A stretch of 64,000 bases of DNA from Rummeliibacillus suwonensis (GCF_007896435.1 NZ_VCBL01000002.1:372001-436000), one strand, 5' to 3'; positions 1 to 9,000 are shown, counted from the first letter of the stretch. The notes: generated by a model not told the origin, from the sequence alone. Numbers and translations are program-made.

Positions 1-216
1 TTGGCTGATAATGGCTTCTGTAGCTTCAGCGCCCGTCATAATAGGCATAACCATATCCATTAGAATGATATCTGGACGATGTGCTAATGCTAGGTCGACA
101 GCTTCTTGACCATTTGAAGCTTCCGCCACAACCACCATGTCAGGCTGTGCTTGTAAGTATGAAGATACGCCGATACGTACCATCTCGTGGTCATCAGCTA
201 ATAGAATTCGAATCAT
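1..216 (-). CDS. liaR: LiaR/VraR-like NarL-family response regulator, N-terminal part (runs off the window)
   Basis: Reading leftward from an ATG at 216, the first 72 codons form a receiver domain: [17 protein letters not shown] carries the acidic pair, and the phospho-acceptor lies in the segment [10 protein letters not shown]. The C-terminal LuxR-type DNA-binding domain lies beyond position 1. The gene starts inside the last 23 bases of the upstream kinase gene, so the two are translationally coupled. In Bacillus, LiaR (VraR in staphylococci) is phosphorylated by LiaS under envelope stress and activates liaIH. Assignment to LiaR rests mainly on the LiaF-LiaS context because only the receiver is visible. 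Confidence 0.85.
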   Translation of the reverse strand, partial: MIRILLADDHEMVRIGVSSYLQAQPDMVVVAEASNGQEAVDLALAHRPDIILMDMVMPIMTGAEATEAIISQ

Positions 217-1243
217 CTTTTAACGTCTCCTTCTCTACGGGTATTTGTACTTCGACGACTGTACCTTGTGTTGGGACAGAGACAATTTTACAGGTTCCAC
301 CAATTTCAACTGCACGTTCTTCTATATTGTGTAAACCATAAGATCCTGCCTTTTCATTGCCCATTCTAAAGCCAACACCGTTATCACGTACACGAAAAAT
401 AACACGTTTATTGCGTTCAACTAACAATAATTCTAATTCGGTCGCTTTCGCATGCCTTAATGTGTTCGATAAAGTTTCTTGTGCGATGCGGAATAAATGA
501 TCCTCAGCCCCTTTTGATAAATGTACTTCTTCTAGACGATATTGAATCTTAAATGTTACTTTTTGTTGTAATTCAACTAATAAATCTTCTAATCCTTGCA
601 TAATGGACTTGTTTTTTAATGCGACAGGGCGGAGATGAAGTAATAGCGCTCGCATTTCCAGTTGTGCCTGTTGAACAATTTGTTCAGTTTGAAGCAGTGT
701 TTTCTTCGTATGCTCAGGTAAATCTTCCGATGCGGTTTCATTTACTGTTGATAGTAACATAGAAGCAGCAAACAGTTGTTGAGAAACTGAATCATGTAAT
801 TCTCTAGCTAATCGTTGCCGTTCCTGAATAATTCGCTCTTGAATCATTTGATCTTGGTTGACAGCTTTATCATTTGTTAGTTTTTGCAAACTCTTGCGCT
901 GCGTACTGATTAATTCTCTTGTTATGGCCAATGATTTTTGCAGGCTTACATTGACATCAAATGTTTCTTGTGGGACATTGTCGCTTTTTAATACATTTTG
1001 TAAAGCTTGTTCAAATTGCTGTTCTTTTTGACGAGTTAAAAAAATGCTCCACATCGCAATACAAATACTAAATATAAAACATAAGGTAACAAATAAAATA
1101 GCAATTGGTAAATTCCAATAATGTGATGTCCAAAGCATTTCCCATCTCGACAGTTTTGTCCCGTATAGCATAAAGAAGATGATAGCAAGTATGATGATTT
1201 CGAATAGGAAGGTGCTAATGGTTCGTGCAAGAAGTTTTGTCAT
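194..1243 (-). CDS. liaS: LiaS/VraS-like sensor histidine kinase
   Basis: The protein has two N-terminal membrane helices (about residues 1-65), a linker, a HisKA_3 dimerisation segment with the phospho-acceptor His in [13 protein letters not shown], and an HATPase domain ([10 protein letters not shown] and DNGVGF motifs). This is the architecture of LiaS/VraS, which senses cell-wall-active antibiotics with LiaF and phosphorylates LiaR. An in-frame ATG exists 27 bases further upstream, but a GAGGTG ribosome site lies 7 bases before the ATG at 1243, which also forms an ATGA overlap with the end of liaF. I therefore use the shorter start (349 residues). It overlaps liaR at its 3' end. Confidence 0.9.
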   Translation of the reverse strand: MTKLLARTISTFLFEIIILAIIFFMLYGTKLSRWEMLWTSHYWNLPIAILFVTLCFIFSICIAMWSIFLTRQKEQQFEQALQNVLKSDNVPQETFDVNVSLQKSLAITRELISTQRKSLQKLTNDKAVNQDQMIQERIIQERQRLARELHDSVSQQLFAASMLLSTVNETASEDLPEHTKKTLLQTEQIVQQAQLEMRALLLHLRPVALKNKSIMQGLEDLLVELQQKVTFKIQYRLEEVHLSKGAEDHLFRIAQETLSNTLRHAKATELELLLVERNKRVIFRVRDNGVGFRMGNEKAGSYGLHNIEERAVEIGGTCKIVSVPTQGTVVEVQIPVEKETLKDDSNSIS

Positions 1244-1935
1244 TGACGAATCACCTCGATATCTCCACATAATGTTGACACAGAAATGATCAATTCAGTA
1301 GACGCTTCCTCGATATGTTCATATCCATCCCGCAACGTAATCGTGTCATTCCATATTCGGGAATAAGTATTTTCAAAACATTTAGCATCCCCAATAAATG
1401 TATTGTAATGAAGCCGTACAGGTATTTCATATGGGACAATAATTTTGACCTTTCCAAATCCTTGACGGATCGAGATGAGAGAAGTTCCTTTCGGTAAAAC
1501 TGTTTGTGTCGTATCAATATGCAAGTTCCCTACCAAACTCTGAATATGCACGTCTTGCCATTCGTAGGATTGCAATGGTGTGCTTTGAAATGAAAAAAAT
1601 TTATTTTTAACAGGTTGATCTATTGTTTGCTGTGCTGATGACTTCGAAAATGATAGGTGAATAGGATCTCCCTTTTTTAGTTGCCATAATATATAAAACA
1701 ATGTAACTATAACAATGATTCGCAAACTCCACATGGACATAAGCGCGATCGCTATACAGATGATGCCAGACCAAAAAAGCCACTTTCGTCTTTTCCGCAT
1801 GCTTATATAAATAAAAAATACGCCGAGAACCACAAACATAATACTGCCATTTTCAAAAAATGTTGCTTCTATAAAAACAAGTAGACATGCAACAATAATA
1901 AGCATGGTTAGTTTGTTTGTTGAGAATTGCATCAT
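1240..1935 (-). CDS. liaF: LiaF-like membrane regulator of envelope stress
   Basis: The first 90 residues hold about four short hydrophobic helices. The C-terminal half (about residues 120-231) is a soluble beta-rich domain of the LiaF C-terminal (cell-wall-active antibiotics response) type, with phrases such as GTSLISIRQGFGKVKIIVPY. LiaF in Bacillus is an inhibitor of LiaS and is encoded directly before it, as here. The start has an AGGAGGGG site six bases upstream. Unlike B. subtilis, where liaIH-G-F-S-R is one operon, a terminator and two repeats separate this gene from the pspA/liaH gene upstream. Confidence 0.85.
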   Translation of the reverse strand: MMQFSTNKLTMLIIVACLLVFIEATFFENGSIMFVVLGVFFIYISMRKRRKWLFWSGIICIAIALMSMWSLRIIVIVTLFYILWQLKKGDPIHLSFSKSSAQQTIDQPVKNKFFSFQSTPLQSYEWQDVHIQSLVGNLHIDTTQTVLPKGTSLISIRQGFGKVKIIVPYEIPVRLHYNTFIGDAKCFENTYSRIWNDTITLRDGYEHIEEASTELIISVSTLCGDIEVIRQ

Positions 1936-1954
1936 AGATGTCCCCTCCTAAAAG

Positions 1955-2112
1955 TTTATCCCGCATCAACAGGCAGTAGTATGACTACTTTCTATTTCAA
2001 GACTTCCACATAAAACAAGGATACGTGGGGGTTCACTGCCTGTATATGCCCGATTGGTTCTACTAGCCCCCAGTGGATGAAGAGAACCCACTGGGGGAAG
2101 TTTCACTTTATC
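1955..2112 (+). repeat. Type I dispersed repeat, copy 1 (tandem with copy 2)
   Basis: The element begins TTTATCCCGC and ends GTTTCACTTTATC. Near its right end it carries the diagnostic hairpin with arms of the CAGTGGGGG / CCCCCACTG kind around a GATGAAGA loop, preceded by the CCCGATTGG motif. It abuts copy 2, sharing the bases TTTATC at the junction. No open reading frame is conserved, so this is non-coding. Confidence 0.8.
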
Positions 2113-2328
2113 CCGCATCAACAGGCAGTATGACTATGACTCTCCATTTCAAATCTTCCACATAAGACAAGGATACGTGGGGGTTCACTGCCTGTATATA
2201 CCCCGATTGGTTCGGGCCAACAAGATGTTGGTCACTCAAGTGTTGCCACAGGATGTGGCGCTTTTAACCTGAGTTCATCTGGTTCAGTGGGGGATGAAGA
2301 AAATCCCAACTGCGAGAAGTTTCACTAT
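2107..2328 (+). repeat. Type I dispersed repeat, copy 2 (long form with hairpin cassette)
   Basis: Same orientation as copy 1 and joined to it through TTTATC. This is the long form (about 220 bp): after CCCGATTGGTTCGGG it holds the hairpin CCAACA-aga-TGTTGG and then a stem-in-stem with inner arms GCCAC/GTGGC. The right-hand CAGTGGGGG hairpin is decayed. The element ends six bases before the terminator at 2334. Confidence 0.8.
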
Positions 2329-2333
2329 AAGCT

Positions 2334-2362
2334 AAAAAGAGAAGGAATTCCTTCTCTTTTTT
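2334..2362. terminator. Bidirectional rho-independent terminator after pspA
   Basis: A 12-bp stem (AAAAAGAGAAGG / CCTTCTCTTTTT) around AATT is a near-perfect palindrome with U tracts in both directions. It closes the LiaI-like/PspA transcript on the minus strand and separates it from liaFSR. Confidence 0.85.
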
Positions 2363-2391
2363 AGTATAACGATCGTCCTGTGGAAGTCTAG

Positions 2392-3048
2392 TTATTGTGG
2401 TAATTCAAGTATTTCTTTTTTCACTGTTTGTTTTTCAAGTTGTGCAAGGCGCTCTTCCATAGAAGTAATTTCATGCTGCTGATCGATTTTTTGACCAAGG
2501 TGTTCAATATAGCTTTCCATTGCTTCAAATGTTTCAAGTCTTTCACTAATATTGCCCGCTGTTTCTGGATGTAGGACGTGATCCATTTGATGATGTGCGC
2601 GAACGACATTTTCCTTTCCCATAAGCTGTAATTGGCGAACTTTCATATCTTTGATTTTATGTTTCATCTCTTCAAATTTACGTTCTAGCCCAAATAGTTC
2701 TTCCGTTGTTTTGTCGATGCTATTTTGCAACACCATACTGCGTTGTTCATAAGCTTGAATTTCTTGTTCTGCAAAGCTGATTAAATCCTGTTCACCGCTT
2801 AATTTGGCGAGATCTAATTGTTTCGTTCGTTTAGCAAGCATCTCGGTTGTTACTTCAAGTTCTTGTTCTAATTTTTGTTTTAAAGTACTTTGTCTTTCTA
2901 ACCATTTCCCAGTTTCTTCTGTTTGTTTTTCTGCTTCGCGAATATATTGGTTTAACATAGCGATTGGATTTTTTTCTTCTTTCTTATCAAAAAATTGATT
3001 GAGATCTGCTTCAATAGAATATTTTAAACGTTGTAATAAGTTGACCAT
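2392..3048 (-). CDS. PspA/IM30 family phage-shock protein (LiaH-like)
   Basis: The 218-residue protein is almost entirely helical and coiled-coil, with the PspA family start (MVNLLQRLKYSIEADLNQ followed by NPIAMLNQYIREAE). PspA/LiaH proteins are peripheral inner-face membrane proteins that oligomerise on damaged membrane; in Bacillus LiaH is held at the membrane by LiaI. Here the small LiaI-like gene lies 15 bp upstream in the same operon and liaFSR follows downstream, so the LiaH role is the natural reading. An AGGGGG ribosome site precedes the ATG. Confidence 0.92.
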   Translation of the reverse strand: MVNLLQRLKYSIEADLNQFFDKKEEKNPIAMLNQYIREAEKQTEETGKWLERQSTLKQKLEQELEVTTEMLAKRTKQLDLAKLSGEQDLISFAEQEIQAYEQRSMVLQNSIDKTTEELFGLERKFEEMKHKIKDMKVRQLQLMGKENVVRAHHQMDHVLHPETAGNISERLETFEAMESYIEHLGQKIDQQHEITSMEERLAQLEKQTVKKEILELPQ

Positions 3049-3063
3049 TTTCGGTACCCCCTG

Positions 3064-3417
3064 TTATTTTGTTAGTTCTTTCCATTGGTTTTCAAAATTG
3101 GTGAATGGGTCATCTGATTTTGGTGCTACGAAAGATTGTTGATTATTTGATCCATCCCATTTGCGTAAGATGTACCATAAGATAACAATTGCAGTTAAAC
3201 CGATGAACCCTGGGATATTTGCAGTAGCTGTTAGTAATCCAGCGATGGCAACAAGTGCCCACACGATCTTTGAAAAAGTGGAAGTACTTTTTAAATAGAA
3301 ATGGATCCCCACATAAAGGATCGCTGCTGAGATCGCTAAACCTGCTAAAGCACCTAGAGAACATAAAATTGTAATAGCGGCTGTGATACCGATGATGAAT
3401 AAACCAAATTTTTTCAT
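3064..3417 (-). CDS. Small membrane protein, LiaI-like anchor of PspA
   Basis: The 117-residue protein has three to four hydrophobic segments in the first 85 residues and a polar C-terminal tail (about 86-117, ending FENQWKELTK). Relatives in Listeria and lysinibacilli are sometimes mislabelled flagellar basal-body rod proteins. Being first gene of a two-gene operon with PspA behind a regulated promoter suggests it does the job of LiaI, recruiting PspA to the membrane. Sequence identity to B. subtilis LiaI is not obvious, so function is inferred from context. Confidence 0.75.
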   Translation of the reverse strand: MKKFGLFIIGITAAITILCSLGALAGLAISAAILYVGIHFYLKSTSTFSKIVWALVAIAGLLTATANIPGFIGLTAIVILWYILRKWDGSNNQQSFVAPKSDDPFTNFENQWKELTK

Positions 3418-3447
3418 TGGTTATTTCCTCCCTTCGTTTGTACCTCT

Positions 3448-3513
3448 ATAATACGTAGAAATTTAGTTTGTCCAAACGGGCTAGAAATGGATTTTCATCT
3501 AGGTCTAGAGACT
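3448..3513 (-). promoter_or_regulatory. Promoter and candidate LiaR operator of the liaI-pspA operon
   Basis: On the minus strand TTGGAC (3475-3470), a 16-bp spacer and TATTAT (3453-3448) form a sigma-A promoter about 30 bases before the gene. Some 30 bp upstream of the -35 lies an inverted repeat, AGTCT-CT-AGACC (3513-3502), placed where LiaR binds in other Bacillales. The promoter is clear; the operator is a suggestion. Confidence 0.6.
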
Positions 3514-3891
3514 GAGTGCGCATCAGCCTAGCTATTTATTCCTTACAAACAAGCAGTATGCTCCCAATAACTTTAAAATCTGCTGTCTGTAAAAGACGAA
3601 TTCGGTCAAAACACTAAGTATGATAAATACGAGAATATATACATAAAACAATCTTCACACAAAAGGTGCTTTTCTCCTTATATTTTAAAGATGGTAAAAG
3701 CCAAAAGACTAACTCACATAACTTATAGCAATGCTAAAAGTATGAGTTTATTTTCCATAAATTTTCCATTATATAATAAAAATTTCACAAAATTGTAAAT
3801 TAAATAAGCAAAATAGACCTTTCAGCCGATTTTATTTCTGTTTGAATCATGCAATAATTCTAAAAACAGTACAAAAGCTGAGAGGTTTATC
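3514..3891. other. Divergent intergenic region, no gene seen
   Basis: This AT-rich stretch separates the leftward liaI promoter from the rightward HTH-TPR regulator gene. I see no conserved repeat, no terminator hairpin and no open frame with a ribosome site. An AGAGG ribosome site lies about 9 bases before the ATG at 3892. Confidence 0.5.
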
Positions 3892-5184
3892 ATGCAAAAT
3901 ATCGGAAATATCATAAAAATAGAACGTTTGAAACAGCATATAACACAAAAAGTATTAGCCCAAGATATTTGTTCTACTTCTTATTTAAGTAAAATTGAAA
4001 GTGGTAAACAAATCCCTCAAGATGAAGTTAAAAATGCACTCCTCAACCGCTTGCAAGTAAACCTAGAGCATTACCTCAATGTGGATGAAGAACAATTTAT
4101 GAAAGAAAGCTATCAAATCATTCAAAATGCACTTATGACAAGCGATCCATTACAAATAAAAAAAACACTAAATTATTATCGATCCATGAATCTCGAATTT
4201 AGCAGTGTTGAAAATTTCTATACATTTAATTTAAGATTACTTCGAATGTTTTTATTGGCCAAGGAGCCCTTAGAAAAAATAGATCCCCTCCTCAAAGCAT
4301 TTTCAGCAGTGGAAGAAAACCTAACTGACCGGCAAAAATTTTTCTATTATGGAAATTGTTTTCTCTATTACTATCGTTTTCATCAATATCAAATCGGATT
4401 ATCTTTTCTCGAAAAAGCTAGTTTATTTGTTTCAAAAATCCAACTTTCAAAGGTCGAAAAAGCTGAGTATTATTACATGCTAAGCTCTGCACATCATAAG
4501 CTATATCGTACACTTAGTGCCATCGAATATGCACAGCAGGCTCTAGAATTATTCACAGAATTAGAATATCCTCAGCAAATCGTAAATTGTTCTATCAGAT
4601 TAGGACTTTCACATATTCAAAATGGCCACTATCATTGCTCTCTCGAAATTTTTCATGATTGTTATCATATATGTGAAAAATATAACTTAAAAAATAACTA
4701 TAGCATTATATTTCAAAATTTAGGCTATAGTTATGCATTAGAAGGAAATTCAAAGGAGGCCATTTCTTACTATAGAAAAAGCCTGGCTATCAAAAAGGAC
4801 CCTGTTCATAATCTGATGAACATTTACTCCATAGTAAAAGAATATTCAAAACTTAAAAATGCAAAAAATGTAGAAATATGGTGTAGAAAAGGATTGGAAC
4901 TGATTGAAAAGCATCATATTGAAGAGGAAGTGAAAGAATATATCTACCATTTTCAAATTTATCAAATAACGCATCAACAAAATCACTTTGATGAAAGACT
5001 GCTCATAAGCGCTATTAACTTTTTCGACCAAAATCAGGATTACCCAAATGTTTATAAATACACTATTCTACTGGGCTCATTATTATGCGAACGAGAAGAA
5101 TACCAAAAGGCGACACATTATTATCAAAAAGCAAATAAAGCAATGTATGCTATGAAAAAAATAACAACATGGGAAGACTTATAG
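3892..5184 (+). CDS. XRE-type HTH regulator with TPR repeats (RRNPP-like)
   Basis: Residues about 5-60 form an XRE helix-turn-helix (LAQDICSTSYLSKIESGKQIP) and the rest (about 70-430) is a solenoid of tetratricopeptide repeats such as IIFQNLGYSYALEGNSKEAISYYRKSL. At 430 residues it matches the size and order of PlcR/NprR-type quorum regulators that bind short secreted peptides through the TPR. I looked downstream (5185-5398) and found no short ORF with a signal peptide, so any cognate peptide gene is not adjacent. It could equally respond to another ligand. Monocistronic, bounded by a convergent kinase gene. Confidence 0.8.
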   Translation: MQNIGNIIKIERLKQHITQKVLAQDICSTSYLSKIESGKQIPQDEVKNALLNRLQVNLEHYLNVDEEQFMKESYQIIQNALMTSDPLQIKKTLNYYRSMNLEFSSVENFYTFNLRLLRMFLLAKEPLEKIDPLLKAFSAVEENLTDRQKFFYYGNCFLYYYRFHQYQIGLSFLEKASLFVSKIQLSKVEKAEYYYMLSSAHHKLYRTLSAIEYAQQALELFTELEYPQQIVNCSIRLGLSHIQNGHYHCSLEIFHDCYHICEKYNLKNNYSIIFQNLGYSYALEGNSKEAISYYRKSLAIKKDPVHNLMNIYSIVKEYSKLKNAKNVEIWCRKGLELIEKHHIEEEVKEYIYHFQIYQITHQQNHFDERLLISAINFFDQNQDYPNVYKYTILLGSLLCEREEYQKATHYYQKANKAMYAMKKITTWEDL

Positions 5185-5348
5185 TGATGAAATACATGTA
5201 AATTCTTTAGTTACGGGATAGTTTTCGATTAATTTCTTCTATTTTTAATGTATTTCATACTAAAGGCATTATGAATTCCACTGCAAGACCTCAGTTAAAA
5301 GTAAGAAGATCAAATTAGGCATCACTTCCTGCAAAAGTTCAATTGTTC

Positions 5349-5397
5349 CACAGTGAGGGATGAGAAGTCTCCCCACTGTGTGAGGTTTCCCTTTATT
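5349..5397 (+). repeat. Type I repeat, right-end remnant
   Basis: Only the last part of the element remains: a hairpin CACAGTG..GGGATGAGAAG..CCCCACTGTG followed by GAGGTTTCCCTTTAT. It sits between two convergent genes, where the hairpin plus T-rich tail could serve as a terminator. Confidence 0.6.
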
Positions 5398-5398
5398 T

Positions 5399-7606
5399 CT
5401 AACTAACGATCGGGACGGTGACGGTCACTTTAAACAAGTCACCATCTACCGTTATTTCCATACTGCCACCATGCAGATCAACAATCGATTGAGCAATCGC
5501 TAATCCTAGGCCGGAGCCCTCTGTATGGCGTGATGCATCTGCTCGTTTAAAGCGTTCATACAGTTCCTCTATGTTTTGATCACCCAGTTCATATTTCGTA
5601 ATATTCTTGATGACAAATTGAGCATCTTGACCAATTTTTTCTAAAGAAATATATACTCTTGTCCCTTCCATTGCATATTTTAAGGCATTCATAATCAGGT
5701 TATCCAGCACTCTCCACCATTTTTGACCATCTACATATGCCATTACTATTTCATCTGTTATATGGACACGGAATGTCATATCTGCTTTTTCCATATCTTC
5801 TTCATGCTCACCAAGTGCTTGTTGCAATAGTTGATTTAAATCGACCTTCTGCTTTTGCAATTCAATATTTCCAGAAGCCATCTTGGATACTTCAAACAAA
5901 TCTTCAATCAATGTTTTTAAACGTTGTGATTTTTTATCCAAGATCATTATATAGCTATTGCGTTCATCCTCCGTTAGATCAGGATTTTTGAGTAAATCTG
6001 TATACGTAATGATAGAAGTAAGCGGCGTTCTTAAATCGTGGCTGACATTCGTAATCAATTCCGTTTTTAAACGCTCACTTTTCGCTTGTTCAGACAAAGA
6101 GATACGAACCCCCTCACGCAATCGATTCAGATTAGCAGCATGCTTCGCAAAAACGGATCTACCACGAACTTTTATCTCACTGTTTAAGCGTCCCTCTGCC
6201 ATTTCCTCTGTCTGTTTCATGATTTCATTGATATAGCTGATACGATGTAAGAAAATAATGATCGTTGGTATAGCGACCGTTATGAATAAAAAGAAATAAA
6301 TGCCTATCAGCCCATTTGCATACGGTGCAGCTATTGCAATCCCAACTCCTGCTAGAAAGATAACGATTAGAAGCGCCATTGCTTGTAAGATTAGACTCAT
6401 GGACCAAAATAAATAGCGAATACCCTCTAAAATACGAAAGCATAATGTTTTTTTATAAGCACTTAGTCTTTTTTCTTCTGTATTCATATCTTCTATCAAT
6501 AATTGAAGCTGTACCGTGATGAACCAAACAAACAAATAGAGAATAAGAATCGCTACCATGATCTTGAAATACTCTACAAACATATTAAAAGATGAGTTGG
6601 CAAGAAAATCAGACAATATAAATAAATCCATGATCATACCCATTCCGCTCACACCTATAATAGCCAGTCGTATATCAATTGGCCATTTATGAATCGTATG
6701 GAATAAAAAATGATCATTGTTGACGTTTATTTTCAAAGGTCTATTGCGGACTAAAGCTAAAACAGCGATCATGCTCAATATCCATAGTGCTATTAATAAT
6801 ATTTTATGGATATAAAAACTTTGATATTCTTGATACTGAGGTGAGTTTTGAAAAGCTGTCTTAGAAACACGAATTTCACCTTTATAGGAATGCGAGACAC
6901 TTGGGACTATGTCTGTTAAATCATACGATATTCCTCTACTTTCTGTCGTCATATCATTAGATGTCGTCCAACTGGATTCATCATCAATACCTGGCAATTC
7001 CAAAACTTGTTGTTTTCCATCGTATTTTTGTGTATAAAGCGCTGGATCTTGCATATTCCCATGGGTATAAGTTTGCCCTGTAGATAAATCTGTTAGCTCA
7101 TACGCCACGTAGTCAAAATTATTTAAAAACTCTTGCTTGCCCTCCTCCAAATTTTTAGCATAGCGATCGATTTCCTCTATTTTAAGTTTTTTAATTTGTG
7201 CTCGAACATACTTATCATCTTCAAATGTTTTTGTGATTTTCTTTATTTCTTTATCTCGTTCTGCCGTTAATGCTTTTACAACAGAAGTCACTTTTGCATC
7301 CTTCGCTTCAGCAATTTTTTCTTTATAATGGACGTTAATATCCGAGATTTGCTCACTTAGACTACCATTATAATGGCGATAATCCTCTATTTCCTTGTTC
7401 TTCACTTGAATATTTCTTCTCACTTTATCAGTATCCATTGGATTTAATACAAGTGCTCCTAATCGGCTTGTATAATTTGAATAATCTGATCGATCTGATT
7501 CAAAAAAATTATTCATAAATTGATGACGATATTCGAATAATGTCATTGCTCCTATCAGAATGATACAAATGGATGACAATATTAGGATGTTTTTAAATTT
7601 TCCCAT
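5399..7606 (-). CDS. Multi-TM sensor histidine kinase (VanS-like output domain)
   Basis: The 735-residue protein opens with a membrane helix (about 7-25), an extracytoplasmic charged coiled region (about 30-260, rich in Lys/Glu), then roughly six more membrane helices (about 265-460), and a standard kinase core: His about 523 in NVSHDLRTPLTS, N-box Asn about 640 in DNLIMNALKYA, and the glycine box EGSGLGLAIA near 696. It is encoded directly after an OmpR-family regulator and must phosphorylate it. Signal unknown; the large periplasm-side segment flanked by helices suggests envelope sensing. Its ATG begins one base after the stop of a small membrane ORF. Confidence 0.88.
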   Translation of the reverse strand: MGKFKNILILSSICIILIGAMTLFEYRHQFMNNFFESDRSDYSNYTSRLGALVLNPMDTDKVRRNIQVKNKEIEDYRHYNGSLSEQISDINVHYKEKIAEAKDAKVTSVVKALTAERDKEIKKITKTFEDDKYVRAQIKKLKIEEIDRYAKNLEEGKQEFLNNFDYVAYELTDLSTGQTYTHGNMQDPALYTQKYDGKQQVLELPGIDDESSWTTSNDMTTESRGISYDLTDIVPSVSHSYKGEIRVSKTAFQNSPQYQEYQSFYIHKILLIALWILSMIAVLALVRNRPLKINVNNDHFLFHTIHKWPIDIRLAIIGVSGMGMIMDLFILSDFLANSSFNMFVEYFKIMVAILILYLFVWFITVQLQLLIEDMNTEEKRLSAYKKTLCFRILEGIRYLFWSMSLILQAMALLIVIFLAGVGIAIAAPYANGLIGIYFFLFITVAIPTIIIFLHRISYINEIMKQTEEMAEGRLNSEIKVRGRSVFAKHAANLNRLREGVRISLSEQAKSERLKTELITNVSHDLRTPLTSIITYTDLLKNPDLTEDERNSYIMILDKKSQRLKTLIEDLFEVSKMASGNIELQKQKVDLNQLLQQALGEHEEDMEKADMTFRVHITDEIVMAYVDGQKWWRVLDNLIMNALKYAMEGTRVYISLEKIGQDAQFVIKNITKYELGDQNIEELYERFKRADASRHTEGSGLGLAIAQSIVDLHGGSMEITVDGDLFKVTVTVPIVS

Positions 7607-7607
7607 A

Positions 7608-7781
7608 TTACACTCTCCCTATCATCATTCGTGTGAGTCGGGCCATTTTTTTGATCAGACTAAAATCGATCAATTGAAAAATAAACGTACAGCAATAGAG
7701 CAAACTGCATAGGGCCATCACAAGTGCAATGACCGACCAAATAAACGTACTACGACGATGACTTCTCCATTTTGTAGCCAA
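7608..7781 (-). CDS. Small membrane ORF (57 aa) between response regulator and kinase
   Basis: Starting at TTG (7781) with AAGGTGG nine bases upstream, this frame overlaps the last 32 bases of the regulator gene and stops one base before the kinase ATG. The product begins basic (ATKWRSHRRS), has a roughly 26-residue hydrophobic stretch (about 13-40, WSVIALVMALCSLLYCC) and a basic tail (LIKKMARLTRMMIGRV). Tight coupling on both sides and a plausible membrane topology favour a real gene. I do not recognise a family. It may be a small accessory of the kinase; alternatively it is a fortuitous frame. Confidence 0.5.
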   Translation of the reverse strand: MATKWRSHRRSTFIWSVIALVMALCSLLYCCTFIFQLIDFSLIKKMARLTRMMIGRV

Positions 7782-8451
7782 TTCCCCACACCACCTTCAA
7801 ATATCTTGGATTTTTAGGATCTACTTCAATCTTCTCTCGAATTTTACGAATATGTACCGCAACAATATTTTCTGCGTTATAGGCAGGTTCTTGCCATACT
7901 CGCTCATAAATTTCGGAAATGGAAAAAACGCGACCTGCATTCGTTAATAAAAGCTCTGTAATGTTATATTCGATTTTCGTTAATTTAATAGGTTCGCCAT
8001 CAAGTAACAATTCTTTCGCTTCTGTATCTAACGATAAACCACCAACTACTATTTTCCCTGGATGTTCACTATAAGTACCTAATTTTACATAACGTCTCAG
8101 TTGGGATTTTACCCGAGCCATCAATTCCAACGGATGAAATGGTTTCGTCACATAATCATCTGCTCCAACAGACAAGCCATGAATTTTGTCTGAATCTTCC
8201 ACTTTGGCACTTAATATAATGATCGGGATATTGCGCTCTTCTCGAATTTTAAAAGTGGTTTGGATGCCATCAAGTTCAGGCATCATAATATCTAGAATAA
8301 TGAGATGTACTTCATTTTCCGTTAATCGTTCAAGTGCTTCCACACCATTTGCAGCCTTTAACACGTGATATCCTTCGTTTTTTAAATAAATCTCAATACC
8401 ATCTCGTATATCCTGATCATCATCTGTTACTAGAATTGTATAAGATTCCAC
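7750..8451 (-). CDS. OmpR/VanR-like response regulator
   Basis: Residues 1-120 are a receiver domain with acidic pocket VTDDDQD, phospho-acceptor Asp54 in LDIMMPELDG and the conserved Lys in VTKPFHPLEL. Residues about 130-233 are an OmpR-type winged helix ending VVWGIGYKME. The start is GTG, chosen because GAGGTG lies just upstream. The kinase for this regulator is encoded 143 bp downstream with a small ORF bridging the gap. Confidence 0.92.
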   Translation of the reverse strand: MESYTILVTDDDQDIRDGIEIYLKNEGYHVLKAANGVEALERLTENEVHLIILDIMMPELDGIQTTFKIREERNIPIIILSAKVEDSDKIHGLSVGADDYVTKPFHPLELMARVKSQLRRYVKLGTYSEHPGKIVVGGLSLDTEAKELLLDGEPIKLTKIEYNITELLLTNAGRVFSISEIYERVWQEPAYNAENIVAVHIRKIREKIEVDPKNPRYLKVVWGIGYKMEKSSS

Positions 8452-8742
8452 GTCTTACACCTCATTTCTTTATTTCCTTATGGGTATCATCTTACAGATG
8501 AAATCTTAAAAAGCAGTCATCATAAAAATGAAGAAATTCTTAAGATTTTCTATATAGTTACTTATAGTTTACAGGATTCCCATGTTTCTTCCAAAAAAAT
8601 TTTTAAAACCCATTTAAAAAGCATTAGTTAATATTTTCCATAAATGGTCTTGATAATTTTTATCATCTTATAAAAAAGTTGAGGATTGTACTTTCATTGA
8701 TTATAATGTGAAGGATAAAAGGGAAAAAGGAGGCCTTGCGTG
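8452..8742. other. Divergent intergenic region upstream of the VanRS-like system
   Basis: The leftward part contains two similar T-rich stretches on the minus strand (TTAAGAATTTC and TTTAAGATTTC, about 40 bp apart) that could be direct repeats bound by the OmpR-type regulator; this is only a suggestion. No ORF seen. Confidence 0.35.
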
Positions 8743-8973
8743 ATGTACAAATCAGTGGCGGAAACGGCAAAGGATATTTCTATGCCAGAACAGCAAGTGA
8801 TGCGTTATGTGTTAGAAGGCCGAATTCGTGCTGTCTATGATGGTGAACAGATGCTAATTAGTAGTGATCAATTCGAACGTTATCACGAACAACTACAACG
8901 AATAAAAGAAGAAATTGAAATATGGAAAAATACCCCTATACCTGAGGATATTGATATTAAAGATGAAGATTAA
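8743..8973 (+). CDS. Small HTH (excisionase-like) DNA-binding protein
   Basis: The 76-residue product reads as a MerR/excisionase-type helix-turn-helix (SVAETAKDISMPEQQVMRYVLEGRIRAVYDGEQMLIS) followed by a short helical acidic tail. An AAGGAGG site ends nine bases before the ATG at 8743; a GTG three bases earlier is also possible. It stands alone with its own terminator. No integrase or phage gene is nearby, so it is more likely a house regulator than an excisionase. Function unknown. Confidence 0.7.
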   Translation: MYKSVAETAKDISMPEQQVMRYVLEGRIRAVYDGEQMLISSDQFERYHEQLQRIKEEIEIWKNTPIPEDIDIKDED

Positions 8974-9000
8974 ACTGTAATAACATGTCCCAAAAACAAA

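Noticed and set aside
2804-2998. Antisense ORFs within pspA and other genes
   Set aside because: Shadows of well-supported coding genes on the other strand.
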